Shown: one piece after another, positions 45,441 to 55,191 of the stretch
Numbering within the stretch: position 1 is the stretch's first letter
Layout: every line of letters starts with the position of its first letter
Assembly (NCBI RefSeq): GCF_011045095.1
Contig: NZ_JAALDL010000004.1
Location: 1-64,000, forward strand
Direction of reading: 5' to 3'
DNA: 64,000 nucleotides
Source of the DNA: Grimontia sedimenti
GTDB lineage: Bacteria > Pseudomonadota > Gammaproteobacteria > Enterobacterales > Vibrionaceae
The notes under the pieces: generated by a model
Seen by the model: only the letters and a program-made list of their open reading frames with translations
What the model was told of the DNA's origin: nothing
The model's database searches: none
Made by a program: the position numbers and the translations under genes

Positions 45441-45932
45441 CTACGGTTTCAGTCGTTTAGGATAATCGAGAAACAGAACCTGTTTATCTGCCGTCGACCA
45501 GTTTGACCAACTTTGGCTGTAAAGGGCAATCACCGCTACACCACACGTTGGGAGGTTATCTATTTCAAAGGGAATATGAGCGAGAAATTCATTGAAAGCC
45601 GGATTATGGCCAACCAACATGACGCTTTCATTATCGTCGTCAAACCGCTCTACAACCTTTACCAGCGTTTGCCAATCTTCTGTGTAAACCGTGTTTTTAA
45701 TGACAACAGGTGGCGAATGAAAAAACTGTTCTGCCATCAGTTGTGCCGTCGTTTTCGCGCGAAGTGCGCTGCTGGAAACAATCAACTGGGGCTGCTTTAA
45801 CCATGCCGCCAATCTGGCTCCCATCATAGGTGCGTTATGCAGGCCACGAGGATTTAGCGGCCTGTCGTGATCATCAAGGGAAGGGTCATCCCAACTGGAT
45901 TTTGCATGGCGGGTGAGAAAAAGTAGCTTCAC
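45441..45932 (-). CDS. sixA: SixA-like phosphohistidine phosphatase
   Basis: The 163-residue protein belongs to the short histidine-phosphatase (RHG) family: LTRHAKSSWDDPSLDDHDRP with catalytic His9, SSALRAKTTAQL, and the second His in MLVGHNPAFNEFL. The size and RHAKS motif match SixA, which removes phosphate from Hpt histidines such as that of ArcB. In this genome the candidate substrates are the Hpt domains elsewhere, several of them within this window. It is separated from cheV by 6 bases and probably co-transcribed with it. Confidence 0.83.
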   Translation of the reverse strand: MKLLFLTRHAKSSWDDPSLDDHDRPLNPRGLHNAPMMGARLAAWLKQPQLIVSSSALRAKTTAQLMAEQFFHSPPVVIKNTVYTEDWQTLVKVVERFDDDNESVMLVGHNPAFNEFLAHIPFEIDNLPTCGVAVIALYSQSWSNWSTADKQVLFLDYPKRLKP

Positions 45933-45938
45933 CCGTAC

Positions 45939-46880
45939 CTACTTGCCCAACGCCTCACGCATGCGGGTTTGCACCACATCCACAAGAAGATCGGGTTGGA
46001 ACTTGGACACGAAGCGGTTACACCCCACTTTCTCCACCATGGCTTCGTTGAAGCTGCCACTGAGTGAAGTGTTAAGCGCAATATAGAGATCGTGCATGCG
46101 ACTGTCTGCGCGCACTTCTGACGTCAGCTTGTAGCCGTCCATTTCCGGCATTTCCGCATCAGTGATCATCAACAGGATCTCGTTGCGCGGGTCTTTCCCT
46201 TCATCACACCAAGATTTAAGAAGATTCAGCGCCTGCTGGCCATTCTTCTTCTCAATGCACTCGATACCAAGCTGGCCCAATGTTTCCGTGACCTGTTTGC
46301 GGGCGGTCGAGGAATCATCCACCACCAATACTTTCTGACCGACAAGATGGTTAGACAAATCTTCATCCAGAACGCCATCAGAAATACCGATGTCATAAGA
46401 TATGATTTCCGCCAGCACTTTCTCTACATCGATGATTTCGACAAGCTTATGTTCGTTTTCGTGTTCGAGTTTGGTGATCGCAGTGAGGTAATTTGCCCGC
46501 CCGGTGTTCGGCGGCTCCATGATTTCATCCCAACCCATGTTCTTAATATAAACCACTTTTCCGACCAAGAAGGCCTGAATAGAGCGGTTGTATTCCGTGA
46601 CAATAAGGTTGGTTTCCTGATCTTTATCGAGGGGACGAAGCCCAATAGACTGGCGCATGTCAATAACGGGAATAGAATGTCCACGAATGGTCGCGACACC
46701 GCAAATTTTGGGATGAGAGCCAGGCATTTGATTGAGGTGTGGGACTTTCAACACTTCCCTGACTTTGAACACGTTAATAGCGAAAACCTGGCGCGTTCCC
46801 AACTGGAACATCAGAAGCTCCAAGCGGTTCTCACCAACCAGGTTAGTACGGGAATCTACCGAATCTAAAATACTTGTCAT
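45939..46880 (-). CDS. cheV: Chemotaxis coupling protein CheV (first paralogue)
   Basis: The 313-residue protein has an N-terminal CheW domain (LELLMFQLGTRQVFAINVFKVREV, HPKICGVATIRGHSIPVIDM) and a C-terminal receiver (KVLVVDDSSTARKQV, phosphoacceptor in LLMITDAEMPEMDGY, Lys in FVSKFQ). It links receptors to CheA and can act as a phosphate sink. It is divergently arranged with a second CheV 395 bases away. A perfect inverted repeat ATCACA-TCAC-TGTGAT lies at 46901-46916, 21 bases upstream of the start. Confidence 0.92.
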   Translation of the reverse strand: MTSILDSVDSRTNLVGENRLELLMFQLGTRQVFAINVFKVREVLKVPHLNQMPGSHPKICGVATIRGHSIPVIDMRQSIGLRPLDKDQETNLIVTEYNRSIQAFLVGKVVYIKNMGWDEIMEPPNTGRANYLTAITKLEHENEHKLVEIIDVEKVLAEIISYDIGISDGVLDEDLSNHLVGQKVLVVDDSSTARKQVTETLGQLGIECIEKKNGQQALNLLKSWCDEGKDPRNEILLMITDAEMPEMDGYKLTSEVRADSRMHDLYIALNTSLSGSFNEAMVEKVGCNRFVSKFQPDLLVDVVQTRMREALGK

Positions 46881-47275
46881 GGGTTATTAACCGCTCTCAG
46901 ATCACATCACTGTGATTTCTCATTGTCTTATCTCTAACGGCCAGTAAAACACATAATGAGAAGGTACTCACTTCGGTTTTACTATTTAGCGCGTTACTTC
47001 TTAATAATAGAAAAACTCCTTGGATAAAGCGAAATTACCCCGCCTCTACTTACATTTTTATCATTGAGCTGCAAATGCCTTCTCTCACAGAGAGTTAGCA
47101 AGATTCTGATCATGCTGGAAATTCACGAAAAGTTACTGGATAAGTGTCATAAATCGGCCCATCATAGGTGTGACAAGGAAGAGGAAAAGCTACAATCAAG
47201 AGAGATATTGTGGCGTTGCTGGAAGCAATGCATCATTTTTCTTGTTTACTCATTCTGGCTAAAAACAGGCGCTAT
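46881..47275. other. Divergent region between two cheV genes
   Basis: This 395-base stretch contains no supported gene. It should carry both promoters. No convincing FliA-type (TAAA-N15-GCCGATAA) or sigma-70 promoter was found by eye. Short plus-strand ORFs here overlap each other and lack ribosome-binding sites. Confidence 0.4.
46901..46916. promoter_or_regulatory. Perfect inverted repeat upstream of cheV
   Basis: ATCACA (46901-46906) and TGTGAT (46911-46916) flank TCAC. This is dyad symmetry of operator size near the cheV start; it is not a CRP site (the half-sites point outward). Function unknown. Confidence 0.3.
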
Positions 47276-48199
47276 ATGAAAAGCAAAGCCAATGAATCGC
47301 AGGGTATGTTGTTATTCCGACTCTCTGCCACACAGACTTTTGCCCTTGGCACTTTGAAGGTCAGAGAGATTGTACCTTTCTGCCCGCTCACTGCACTTCC
47401 CGGTTCTCATCCAACCGTGATTGGTACCGCGAATATCCGTGGTATCACTACGCCAGTTATCGATATGGCGAAAGCGATTGGTTATCAACCTGTCGATAAG
47501 GAAGAGTACAAAAACTGCTTTATTATCATCACCGACTGCCAACGTCGTGTGGTGGGCTTTTTGGTACGTGGTATCGAAAAAATCAGTGAATGTGACTGGC
47601 GAAATATCACGCCGCCACCAGAGACATTGGGCACACGGGCCTTCCTCACTGGCGTGATGAATGTTGATGAAAAGCTGGTGCAATTACTGGATGTTGAGTT
47701 GGTGATGTCGAAAATCTTCCCAATGCCGGAAGACAAGCTTCATCCTATCCTTGCCGATGTGGATCGCGAGAAACTCAAACCTATGCACATCCTCTTGGTT
47801 GATGACAGCAGTCTGGCAAGGCGTCAGCTTTCAGAAGCACTCGACAGCATCAATATTCCTTATGAGGTCAGCACCAACGGGATTGATGCCCTTGAGAAGC
47901 TGAAGAACTCAGCCAGAGAAGGTCGACCGTTTGATATTGTCGTGAGTGATATCGAAATGCCGGGCATTGATGGATATGAGTTGGCATTCGAAATTAGAAG
48001 CAACGAGCCGCTGTCGGAGGCGTACTTGATTCTTCATACCTCACTTTCCAGCGAAATCAGCGTAGACCGCGCCCATCAAGTCGGCGCTCATGAAGCGTTA
48101 ACCAAGTTTGATGCAACAGAGCTGGTCAACGCCATGCTTCGTGGTGCCAAGCTCAAGTTAGAAGGCGAGCACGTCCGCCTTGAAGGGGCAGTTGAGTAA
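47276..48199 (+). CDS. cheV: Chemotaxis coupling protein CheV (second paralogue)
   Basis: The 307-residue product has a CheW domain (MLLFRLSATQTFALGTLKVREIV, HPTVIGTANIRGITTPVIDM) and a receiver (HILLVDDSSLARRQL, IVVSDIEMPGIDGYELA, Lys in LTKFDA). It is only moderately like its divergent neighbour, so the pair is an old duplication. The ATG at 47276 is chosen because homology starts just after it; the ribosome-binding site (AGG, 47267-47269) is weak. A strong terminator follows. Confidence 0.9.
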   Translation: MKSKANESQGMLLFRLSATQTFALGTLKVREIVPFCPLTALPGSHPTVIGTANIRGITTPVIDMAKAIGYQPVDKEEYKNCFIIITDCQRRVVGFLVRGIEKISECDWRNITPPPETLGTRAFLTGVMNVDEKLVQLLDVELVMSKIFPMPEDKLHPILADVDREKLKPMHILLVDDSSLARRQLSEALDSINIPYEVSTNGIDALEKLKNSAREGRPFDIVVSDIEMPGIDGYELAFEIRSNEPLSEAYLILHTSLSSEISVDRAHQVGAHEALTKFDATELVNAMLRGAKLKLEGEHVRLEGAVE

Positions 48200-48217
48200 T
48201 TTACTTTCACTTTCGTG

Positions 48218-48245
48218 AAAGGCACGCTTCCACGCGTGCCTTTTT
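48218..48245 (+). terminator. Terminator of the second cheV
   Basis: AAAGGCACGC (48218-48227) pairs with GCGTGCCTTT (48234-48243) and continues into T residues. Confidence 0.92.
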
Positions 48246-48456
48246 CTTTTCTATCAACATGCTATATGGTTAATTTGCATACGATTCGTGTGCCCCGAAT
48301 ATTCTGCGCTTACGAGGTTCTAACACACATTTTCCCGCTCAAGCTGTCACTAAAAGTTCTCGTAAAATACTGAGCTTTCCTTGATCAAAAGACTGTTTCC
48401 GACGGTCACCTTGTGGTTTAATTTCATCAGGATCACACAAAGAAGGTTATAGACCT

Positions 48457-48765
48457 ATGAACAATGTATTCGAGATCGTTAAGTTCTCTCGTCGCAAGAA
48501 TAAACTGAAGCGGGAAATTCAGGATAACGAGAAGAAAATCCGCGACAACCAGAAGCGCGTCACTTTGCTTGAGAACCTGCTTGATTACATTCAGCCAGAA
48601 ATGACTCACGATGAAATCGTAGAGATTGTTAAGAACATGAAAGCTGACTACGAAGATCGTGTTGATGACCACATCATCAAGAGTGCAGAGATTTCTAAGG
48701 AACGCCGCGAAATTTCCCGTCAAATCAAAGAGCTGACCCGTCTGGATAAAGAAGGCAAAAAATAA
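48457..48765 (+). CDS. Small coiled-coil protein of unknown function
   Basis: The 102-residue protein is strongly charged and predicted to be almost wholly coiled coil ([22 protein letters not shown] and a C-terminal [19 protein letters not shown], quoted in part). No signal peptide or membrane helix. GAAGG precedes the ATG at correct spacing and a terminator follows, so it is a real monocistronic gene. The family is not recognised. Confidence 0.75.
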   Translation: MNNVFEIVKFSRRKNKLKREIQDNEKKIRDNQKRVTLLENLLDYIQPEMTHDEIVEIVKNMKADYEDRVDDHIIKSAEISKERREISRQIKELTRLDKEGKK

Positions 48766-48784
48766 GCTTTCTTTCAGAATCTCA

Positions 48785-48809
48785 AAAGGAGGCGTCTAGC
48801 CTCCTTTTT
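48785..48809 (+). terminator. Terminator of the small coiled-coil gene
   Basis: AAAGGAGGC (48785-48793) pairs with GCCTCCTTT (48799-48807) around GTCTA, followed by T residues. Confidence 0.92.
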
Positions 48810-48925
48810 CGTTTGTTCTCAGGAATGTCTCGGAGGCAGCCCTCTCCTCAGATTGAGGAGATCACAGCAACCCTTTCGATGTAAATCAAGTCTATTGCGG
48901 ACTCTTATTTCGCAGACATAACCCG

Positions 48926-49912
48926 TTACTGGGGGCCTTTAGATAAGCGGGTCGCCAATTCCCAAAGGGATTCAGGCACCTCTACTTCTTTCATTTCATT
49001 CATAAACTGGCCCGGCAGACGGGTTCCTTCATCTTGAGAGACAAGATCAGCCACCTGCTGACATCTTTCAAAAAAGTAATCAGAGTTTGCCGGGTCTATG
49101 ATGAGGAAAAACTGCCCCAAATCGTGTGGTTCACCTTGTGGCGCTTTAAGCGGCTTAACAAACTGAGAAGCGATTCCGCCGGTCATACCGGCTGTCAGCA
49201 ACTCCGCCATCAGGCCAAATCCCCAACCTTTATACCCTCCTGCTGAAACCAAAGAACCCGCTAAAGCCTTATGGGGGTCAGTGGTAGGTTGGCCATGTTC
49301 ATCTAACGCCCAGCCTTCAGGAATCGACTCTCCTGCTTCTTTTGCCATAGTGATTTTCCCCAGGGCGACCACTGTAGTGGACTGGTCAAACTGCATGGCG
49401 ATTCCGCCTTCTCCATCAGGTACGGAAAAAGCCACAGGGTTAGTGCCTATGGTGCGAATCTTCCCGCCAGGAGGTGCAACAATGGGAGAAGAGTTGGTAA
49501 AGCCAATCGCGATAAAACCATGCCGCGCCAACTGCTCGGTGAAAAAACCTAACGAGGTGCAGGTATGGCTATGACCAATGGCCAATGATGCCGTGCCGTT
49601 TTCGCGGGCTGCTGAAATCGCAGCAGGTAATCCGCGCTGAAAAGCAGGTTGAGCAAAGCCATATTTGGCATCGACTTTCACAAAACCCGGCTTTGGCAAA
49701 GTGACTTCCGGTTCTACATCTTTTGATACCCTGCCCGAGACGAGTTGCTCGCAATAACTTTGCAAATAATACAGCCCACAGATCCGGTTGTTCCGTGATT
49801 CATTCTTAGCAACGGCATGGGCAACAGATTCTGCAATCCAAGGTAACGCTCCATGTTTTTCTAACGCTGTTTTACAAACCTGATGAATCTCAGAAATTGT
49901 AATCACTGGCAT
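48926..49912 (-). CDS. Ldh2/MDH2-type NAD(P)H-dependent 2-oxoacid or imino acid reductase
   Basis: The 328-residue protein is of the malate/L-lactate dehydrogenase-2 family, a fold distinct from Rossmann dehydrogenases: AIGHSHTCTSLGFFTEQLA, FTNSSPIVAPPGGK, TNPVAFSVPDGEGG and GGYKGWGFGLMAELL. Members include malate, lactate and ureidoglycolate dehydrogenases and delta1-piperideine/pyrroline-2-carboxylate reductases; the last group is often linked to amino acid catabolism. AAGGAG precedes the ATG at 49912. It follows soxG in the same direction after 149 bases containing an inverted repeat ATAAACAC (49996-50003)/GTGTTTAT (50015-50022). Its place suggests a role in betaine, sarcosine or imino acid breakdown, but the substrate cannot be fixed from sequence. 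Confidence 0.85.
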   Translation of the reverse strand: MPVITISEIHQVCKTALEKHGALPWIAESVAHAVAKNESRNNRICGLYYLQSYCEQLVSGRVSKDVEPEVTLPKPGFVKVDAKYGFAQPAFQRGLPAAISAARENGTASLAIGHSHTCTSLGFFTEQLARHGFIAIGFTNSSPIVAPPGGKIRTIGTNPVAFSVPDGEGGIAMQFDQSTTVVALGKITMAKEAGESIPEGWALDEHGQPTTDPHKALAGSLVSAGGYKGWGFGLMAELLTAGMTGGIASQFVKPLKAPQGEPHDLGQFFLIIDPANSDYFFERCQQVADLVSQDEGTRLPGQFMNEMKEVEVPESLWELATRLSKGPQ

Positions 49913-50061
49913 AAATGCTCCTTTCGTATTTAGCACTCAAATCAGGGCTTTCCTTTATTCACGCCCCAAGCCGATAATCCCGACAAACGACAGGAATAAA
50001 CACGTCTGGTTTGAGTGTTTATCTATATTGTTAACTTACCCTCGGATTTGCCTCTCTTCTC

Positions 50062-50670
50062 TTAGCTGATTGTGATGGTGGATTGTTGAAACTCCTCGGC
50101 GGCATCATCAAGCGCTTTCCACAAATAGTCTGCACTTGAAATATCGCTCAGGATGAGAAAACGTGTTTGCTCAAATTCGCTCTTTGATACGTTCACTACG
50201 ACAGAAGAAACTCGCGCCACGGATGTTTGAGCAATGCTCCCCCGCTTAAAGGCGTCACCGCTAAGATCGACTGCACATACTTTGGCGAACATTTCCGGAC
50301 AATCGTCACCAGTTAGAACAAACAGCGCATGACTGTGCTGACAATACAAGCGGGTTACCTGTTCGCTCTGATCTGCCTCTTTTTCCAGTTCTATCATAGC
50401 GTCGGTGTTTTGGTCTTTCTTATCGACTAGCCAAAATTCAGTGTGGCCGAGACGCAGAATCCATAAGCCATTAGGCATCTTAAGCGCGCGATTGGGCTGC
50501 TCCGGTATCCGTATTCCATGAGCTTCCAGAAATGCAGCGACCTGCACTCCCCTAAAACCGATGCGGTTGGACGTCGTGGCATCATAGAAAGAAATAGACG
50601 ACAGGTGATGCTCCTGACCGATGCAACTCTGTCTGCGTTCTGGCTGAGCACTGACTGAAAACGAACTCAT
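50062..50670 (-). CDS. soxG: Sarcosine oxidase gamma subunit
   Basis: The product has 202 residues. It is the least conserved subunit of heterotetrameric sarcosine oxidase; the region GFRGVQVAAFLEAHGIRIPE, then LGHTEFWLVD and LTGDDCPEMFAKVCAVDLSG (in part), fits SoxG, a GcvT-like fold. AGGAGGT precedes the ATG at 50670, one base past the soxA stop. It acts with SoxA, SoxB and SoxD in the cytoplasm. Confidence 0.87.
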   Translation of the reverse strand: MSSFSVSAQPERRQSCIGQEHHLSSISFYDATTSNRIGFRGVQVAAFLEAHGIRIPEQPNRALKMPNGLWILRLGHTEFWLVDKKDQNTDAMIELEKEADQSEQVTRLYCQHSHALFVLTGDDCPEMFAKVCAVDLSGDAFKRGSIAQTSVARVSSVVVNVSKSEFEQTRFLILSDISSADYLWKALDDAAEEFQQSTITIS

Positions 50671-50671
50671 G

Positions 50672-53596
50672 TTAATTGACCTCCTGTCGTTCACCTTCTG
50701 GATCGTAAAATGGCAATGGGACGACTTCCGGCCACACTTCTTTTCCGTCCACGCGGATCGGGATTAAGGTTCCCTTTTCTTGCTGGTCAATGCCCACGAA
50801 CGCCAGTCCGATATAGGCATCCAAGGTGGTCGAATATTCACAGGAGGTGACATTCCCTGTGATGCTTGAATCCGCTCCTGCTTTATCCAACACCAGATGT
50901 CCTTCCTCTGGCTTGGGTGACGACTTGTCGAGCTTAAAGCCAACCAGCTTACGGGTTTGCTCGCGGCGCATCACGATATCTACCGAGCGTGAACCGACAT
51001 AAAACGGCTTGGCTTTTGCGATCGCCCATCCCAATGAAAGTTCGCCGGGGTGAGACATGCCATCCGTGTCCTGTCCTACGATGATATGGCCTTTTTCCAG
51101 CCTCAGCAGACGCTGCGCTTCCACCCCAAACGGCCGCATGTTGAACGCCTCACCGGCTTCCATCAGAATGTCCCAGATGTTGAGCGCAAACAGGGTCGGC
51201 ATATGAATTTCATAGCCCAACTCTCCTACAAATCCGACACGCATCAGTCGCACTGGCATCTCTTCGATGTGCCCTTCCCGATATTCAAGATAAGGAAAAA
51301 CTTCGGGGGAAAAATCCACATCATGACAGACTTTCTCAAGCACTTTTCGCGCGTTAGGGCCCGCTACATTGACTGCTGAAAACGCCGAGGTCACGTTGGC
51401 AATATCGACATCCAGCCGCCATTGCGCATTCCACTTTTTCATTTCACGATAAACCGCATCGACACCGCTGGTTGTTGCCGTGACATAGTAGTGGTCCTCT
51501 GCAATCCGGCATGCGACTCCATCGTCAATCACCACTCCCTGTTCGTTGGTCAACACAGCATAGCGGGTTCTGCCAACAGGTTGTTTCACAAAGGCAAAGG
51601 TGTACATGCGGTTCAGGAATTCCGGCGCATCAGGCCCGTAAACCTCAATACCGCCCAGTGTGCTGACGTCAATGATCCCGACATTCTGTCTCACTGCAGA
51701 AGCTTCATCCTGAATCAGCGCATTGCGTTGCGACGCCTCCCCGTAATAAGCGGGACGTCGCCATGCGCCAGCAGGCATAAATTGCGCCCCGAGGCTTTCG
51801 TGTCTTTCATGCATTGGGGTTTTACGTACGGGATTGAAAATCCTACCTGCCAAATAAGCCAGTTTCTCGGGGATAAACGGTGGCCTGGCGGTCGTCACGC
51901 CCGTTTCACTCACGGTTCTGTCTGTGGCCATGGCCACCAAACGAGCGCTGGGCAATGCGGAGTGACGCCCCTGTGAAGGGCCCATACCGACGGTAGAAAA
52001 TCGCTTAACCAGCTGAATATCCCGATAGCCCAAACGCGTGGCATTGATGATGTCTTTAGATTGCAAGTCTTCATCAAAATCAACGAAGTCTTTTCCTTTA
52101 GGGTGCGGAAATATTGGCCACGGAAAGTTAGTTGCGACGTCACATTGAACCTTGATGGCAGCAACCTCTGAAAGACCCAGCTTTTGCAAACCAAGTTTTT
52201 GCAAGCATTGGTAAGCTGCACGTTGTCCGTCTGCTATGACCTTATCCAGTTCATGAATGCCATTCACTGAGCCCGCAATGTGCAGATTTTCAGGGAGATT
52301 CTTCAAGGTGAACCGAGCTGATTTATCGTCGTAGCTTAGCTGGGCACCTGCCTGACACAGCAGTTGGTAAGTCGGCATGTACCCCGCAGACATACAGAGC
52401 AGATCACAAGGAATGGTTGAGACTTTTTGTTCGACATCGTAATCCTCGTTGATCGAATATACGTCTACCGCTGACAGACGGTTATTTTTTGCTGTCGCTT
52501 CATAAACCGTTGCGCCAAGGATGACCGGGATACCCAAAATTTTCACGCTATCAACCAGATCTTTTCGCGGCTGGGATTGGCGCATATCGACGATGGAAAC
52601 CACATCGACACCCTGCTCTGCCAACTCAATAGCCGTTAGATACCCATCATCATTTCCGGTTAACACAACTGATTTTTTGCCTGGTCTGACGGCGTAGTGC
52701 TTCATCAATCTCATGGCCGCGCTACACAGCACCACGCCTGGGAGATCATTGTTTCTGAACACCACGTGCTGCTCAAATTCACCCGAAGCGACAATGCACT
52801 GTTTGGCCCTGATTTTGTACATACGGTTACCCGTCTGGACTGGCAAATAGTTATCTGCAAACCAGGCATTGCAGACAGCATCTGTCATCACACGGATTTT
52901 CGGATGATGAGTCACGATCGAACGAAACGCGTTCAGCATTTCTTCTGTCATCTCACCATCAATATCAAATCGGTGGTAAGTCAGTGCACCGCCAAGCTGT
53001 TTGTTTTCATCAACAAGGACGACTTCTGCTCCATTTTCTGCAGCAGTAATGGCTGCATTCAGGCCCGCTGGACCCGCCCCTACCACCATCACATCACAGA
53101 ACAAATAGGCCTTGTCGTGGTAAGTTGGCTCAAAGTCCAAATCAGCAACGCCCAAGCCTGCTTTTTTCCGGATGATCGGCTCCCATTTGTCCCAAATGCC
53201 TTTAGGTTTATAGAAGGCGCGATAGTAAAAGCCGACGGGCATAAACCGACCCACTTTTTCTAATATTGCATCGGCGTCTTTTTCCAGTGACCCGTTGTAG
53301 TTTTGCCCCATTACCACAGGTGATTCTGCAATACCTATCCGGTCTGCCAACACATTGGCTTCTTGTGGCAGTTGAACCAGAGTATTTGCATCCTGACCAG
53401 CCATTGAGAGTGGTCCGCGCGGCCGGTGATATTTGAACGATCGGGACAGTAGCCAATGATCGTGAGCAACCAAGGCACTTGCAACCGTATCGCCATCAAA
53501 CCCGATATAGCTGGCACCTTCAAACTCAAACCGCACACGCCGATCGCGTGAAATCAAAGACCCCATTGGAGGCGCTAGTCGATTTGCATCAGTCAT
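50672..53596 (-). CDS. soxA: Sarcosine oxidase alpha subunit
   Basis: The 974-residue protein has three parts: an N-terminal 2Fe-2S-ferredoxin-like region without the cysteines (about 15-100), an FAD/NAD-binding oxidoreductase region with VVGAGPAGLNAAITAAENGA (cut) near residue 172, and a C-terminal glycine-cleavage T (GcvT)-like domain (about 600-960) that binds tetrahydrofolate. The complex oxidises sarcosine to glycine and hydrogen peroxide and passes the methyl group as formaldehyde to THF, giving methylene-THF. AGGAGGGA precedes the ATG, which overlaps the soxD stop. Confidence 0.94.
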   Translation of the reverse strand: MTDANRLAPPMGSLISRDRRVRFEFEGASYIGFDGDTVASALVAHDHWLLSRSFKYHRPRGPLSMAGQDANTLVQLPQEANVLADRIGIAESPVVMGQNYNGSLEKDADAILEKVGRFMPVGFYYRAFYKPKGIWDKWEPIIRKKAGLGVADLDFEPTYHDKAYLFCDVMVVGAGPAGLNAAITAAENGAEVVLVDENKQLGGALTYHRFDIDGEMTEEMLNAFRSIVTHHPKIRVMTDAVCNAWFADNYLPVQTGNRMYKIRAKQCIVASGEFEQHVVFRNNDLPGVVLCSAAMRLMKHYAVRPGKKSVVLTGNDDGYLTAIELAEQGVDVVSIVDMRQSQPRKDLVDSVKILGIPVILGATVYEATAKNNRLSAVDVYSINEDYDVEQKVSTIPCDLLCMSAGYMPTYQLLCQAGAQLSYDDKSARFTLKNLPENLHIAGSVNGIHELDKVIADGQRAAYQCLQKLGLQKLGLSEVAAIKVQCDVATNFPWPIFPHPKGKDFVDFDEDLQSKDIINATRLGYRDIQLVKRFSTVGMGPSQGRHSALPSARLVAMATDRTVSETGVTTARPPFIPEKLAYLAGRIFNPVRKTPMHERHESLGAQFMPAGAWRRPAYYGEASQRNALIQDEASAVRQNVGIIDVSTLGGIEVYGPDAPEFLNRMYTFAFVKQPVGRTRYAVLTNEQGVVIDDGVACRIAEDHYYVTATTSGVDAVYREMKKWNAQWRLDVDIANVTSAFSAVNVAGPNARKVLEKVCHDVDFSPEVFPYLEYREGHIEEMPVRLMRVGFVGELGYEIHMPTLFALNIWDILMEAGEAFNMRPFGVEAQRLLRLEKGHIIVGQDTDGMSHPGELSLGWAIAKAKPFYVGSRSVDIVMRREQTRKLVGFKLDKSSPKPEEGHLVLDKAGADSSITGNVTSCEYSTTLDAYIGLAFVGIDQQEKGTLIPIRVDGKEVWPEVVPLPFYDPEGERQEVN

Positions 53597-53904
53597 TGCT
53601 TCCCTCCTTGTCCTTGGTTAGGGGCGGCATCAAAAGAGACCCTTTTTGTGAAAATTTCGTTTGGATCGTAGGTGCGGATAATTTCGTCAGAGGCTGTGTG
53701 TCTTTCAGCAATAAACCAGTAGCCGGACGCACTGTGGAACCACCATTCCTGAACGACTTTGATTTTGTTGTCAGCATAAAAAACGTATTCGGCCCACTCT
53801 TTGTCAGAACACTCGTGATGGTTTGGCATGGCTTTCACTTCCCCACCGTAGACAAACTCATTGATGTTTCTTGGACCGTTCAAGGGGCATGGCATTATCT
53901 TCAT
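53593..53904 (-). CDS. soxD: Sarcosine oxidase delta subunit
   Basis: The 103-residue protein has the SoxD zinc-site arrangement: CPLNGPRNINEFVYGGE at the N-terminus and His/Cys residues in PNHHECSDKEWAEYVF, then WWFHSASGYWF. The gene overlaps soxA by ATGA and follows soxB by 25 bases. Confidence 0.9.
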   Translation of the reverse strand: MKIMPCPLNGPRNINEFVYGGEVKAMPNHHECSDKEWAEYVFYADNKIKVVQEWWFHSASGYWFIAERHTASDEIIRTYDPNEIFTKRVSFDAAPNQGQGGKQ

Positions 53905-53929
53905 GAATACTCTCCTAGGGTCTGTTGGC

Positions 53930-55177
53930 CTAGTGACTTGCGGCCGTAGCCCCCATCTCGTTTACCTGTCGGAACACGTCAAACCGATCCATCGAGAATG
54001 GCGCAATCAGCTCCGGTACTTTGCCACCTGAGGCCACCAATTCGGCCATGGTTTTTCCGCAAATCGGTGTCGACTTAAATCCCCACGTTCCCCACCCAGC
54101 GTCCAGATAGTAGTTGTCGACCGGGCTCAACCCCATGATCGGGCTGTAATCGCTGGTCATGTCTGTCGTGCCTGCCCACTGTCGAAGCAACTTGAAATTC
54201 GCCATGAAAGGGAACATTTCAATCGCGCTGGCTATGAGGCTCTCTTTGAGATCCAGCGTCGATCGGGTGTTGTAAAGCGGATAAGGATCAGACCCACCAC
54301 CAAAGACAATTTCCCCACGGCCGGTTTGTTGAACGTAGCAATGCAGGGCGGAAGAGCTGACGAGAGGATTAAGGAACGGTTTAACGGGGGTGGTGACCAT
54401 GGCTTGAAGTGGGTAACTGGTAAGGGGCATGCGAAACCCAGCCATCCCGGCAACAATCGAGCTATGCCCGGCAACGGCCTGCACCACACAGCCACACCCC
54501 ACGTTGCCCCGGTTGGTTTCAACAGAGACGACCTTCCCGTTCGAAGTATTAACACTTGTCACTTCCGTTAACTGGTGCAACTCTACGCCACGTTGGGTTG
54601 CACCTTTTGCGTATCCCCAAGCCACGGCATCATGCCTTGCAGTCGCGCCATCAATATGCCAAAGCCCTGCCAGAATCGGCATGTCCGCCGGGTTCATGTT
54701 CAAGGTCGGCACTAATTCGCGTATTTGCTGCGGGTCAATAAGCTCTGTCCTTCCGCCAAAATGTTTATTCACTTCCGTACGCTGCCGGAACGAGCGAACG
54801 GTGGCATCAGTGTGAGCCAGTGTCAGTTGTCCGCGGGAGGAGTACATGATGTTGAAGTCAAACTCGTTGGAGAGGTTCTGGAATAATTTGACGGACTCGC
54901 TATAGAACTTAACGCCTTCCGACGTTAAGTAGTTAGAGCGGATGACGGCGGTGTTCCTTGCCGTGTTCCCACCACCCAAATAGCCCTTTTCGAGAATCGC
55001 AACATTCGTAATACCGTGATATTTGGCAAGGTAATAGGCGGTAGCAACGCCGTGTCCACCACCACCAATAATCACCACGTCATAATGACGCTTTAGGTCG
55101 CTGGGAACTGGTAAATCCGCATCCTTCTCAAAGGGATAGTCATTCTTCAGACCATATTTTAAAAGTGAAAAAGGCAC
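53930..55177 (-). CDS. soxB: Sarcosine oxidase beta subunit
   Basis: The 415-residue protein is a DAO-family flavoprotein: FAD-binding VVIIGGGGHGVATAYYLAKY near residue 35, GGGNTARNTAVIRSNY, and a C-terminal MGLSPVDNYYLDAGWGTWGF. It holds the FAD and covalent FMN of the complex and is the site of sarcosine oxidation. It is followed by soxD and preceded by folD (14 bases). Confidence 0.93.
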   Translation of the reverse strand: MPFSLLKYGLKNDYPFEKDADLPVPSDLKRHYDVVIIGGGGHGVATAYYLAKYHGITNVAILEKGYLGGGNTARNTAVIRSNYLTSEGVKFYSESVKLFQNLSNEFDFNIMYSSRGQLTLAHTDATVRSFRQRTEVNKHFGGRTELIDPQQIRELVPTLNMNPADMPILAGLWHIDGATARHDAVAWGYAKGATQRGVELHQLTEVTSVNTSNGKVVSVETNRGNVGCGCVVQAVAGHSSIVAGMAGFRMPLTSYPLQAMVTTPVKPFLNPLVSSSALHCYVQQTGRGEIVFGGGSDPYPLYNTRSTLDLKESLIASAIEMFPFMANFKLLRQWAGTTDMTSDYSPIMGLSPVDNYYLDAGWGTWGFKSTPICGKTMAELVASGGKVPELIAPFSMDRFDVFRQVNEMGATAASH

Positions 55178-55191
55178 AGCAGACTCCTTTC

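Noticed and set aside
47064-47279. 71-codon ORF before the second cheV
   Set aside because: No ribosome-binding site or homology seen; it lies in the divergent promoter region.
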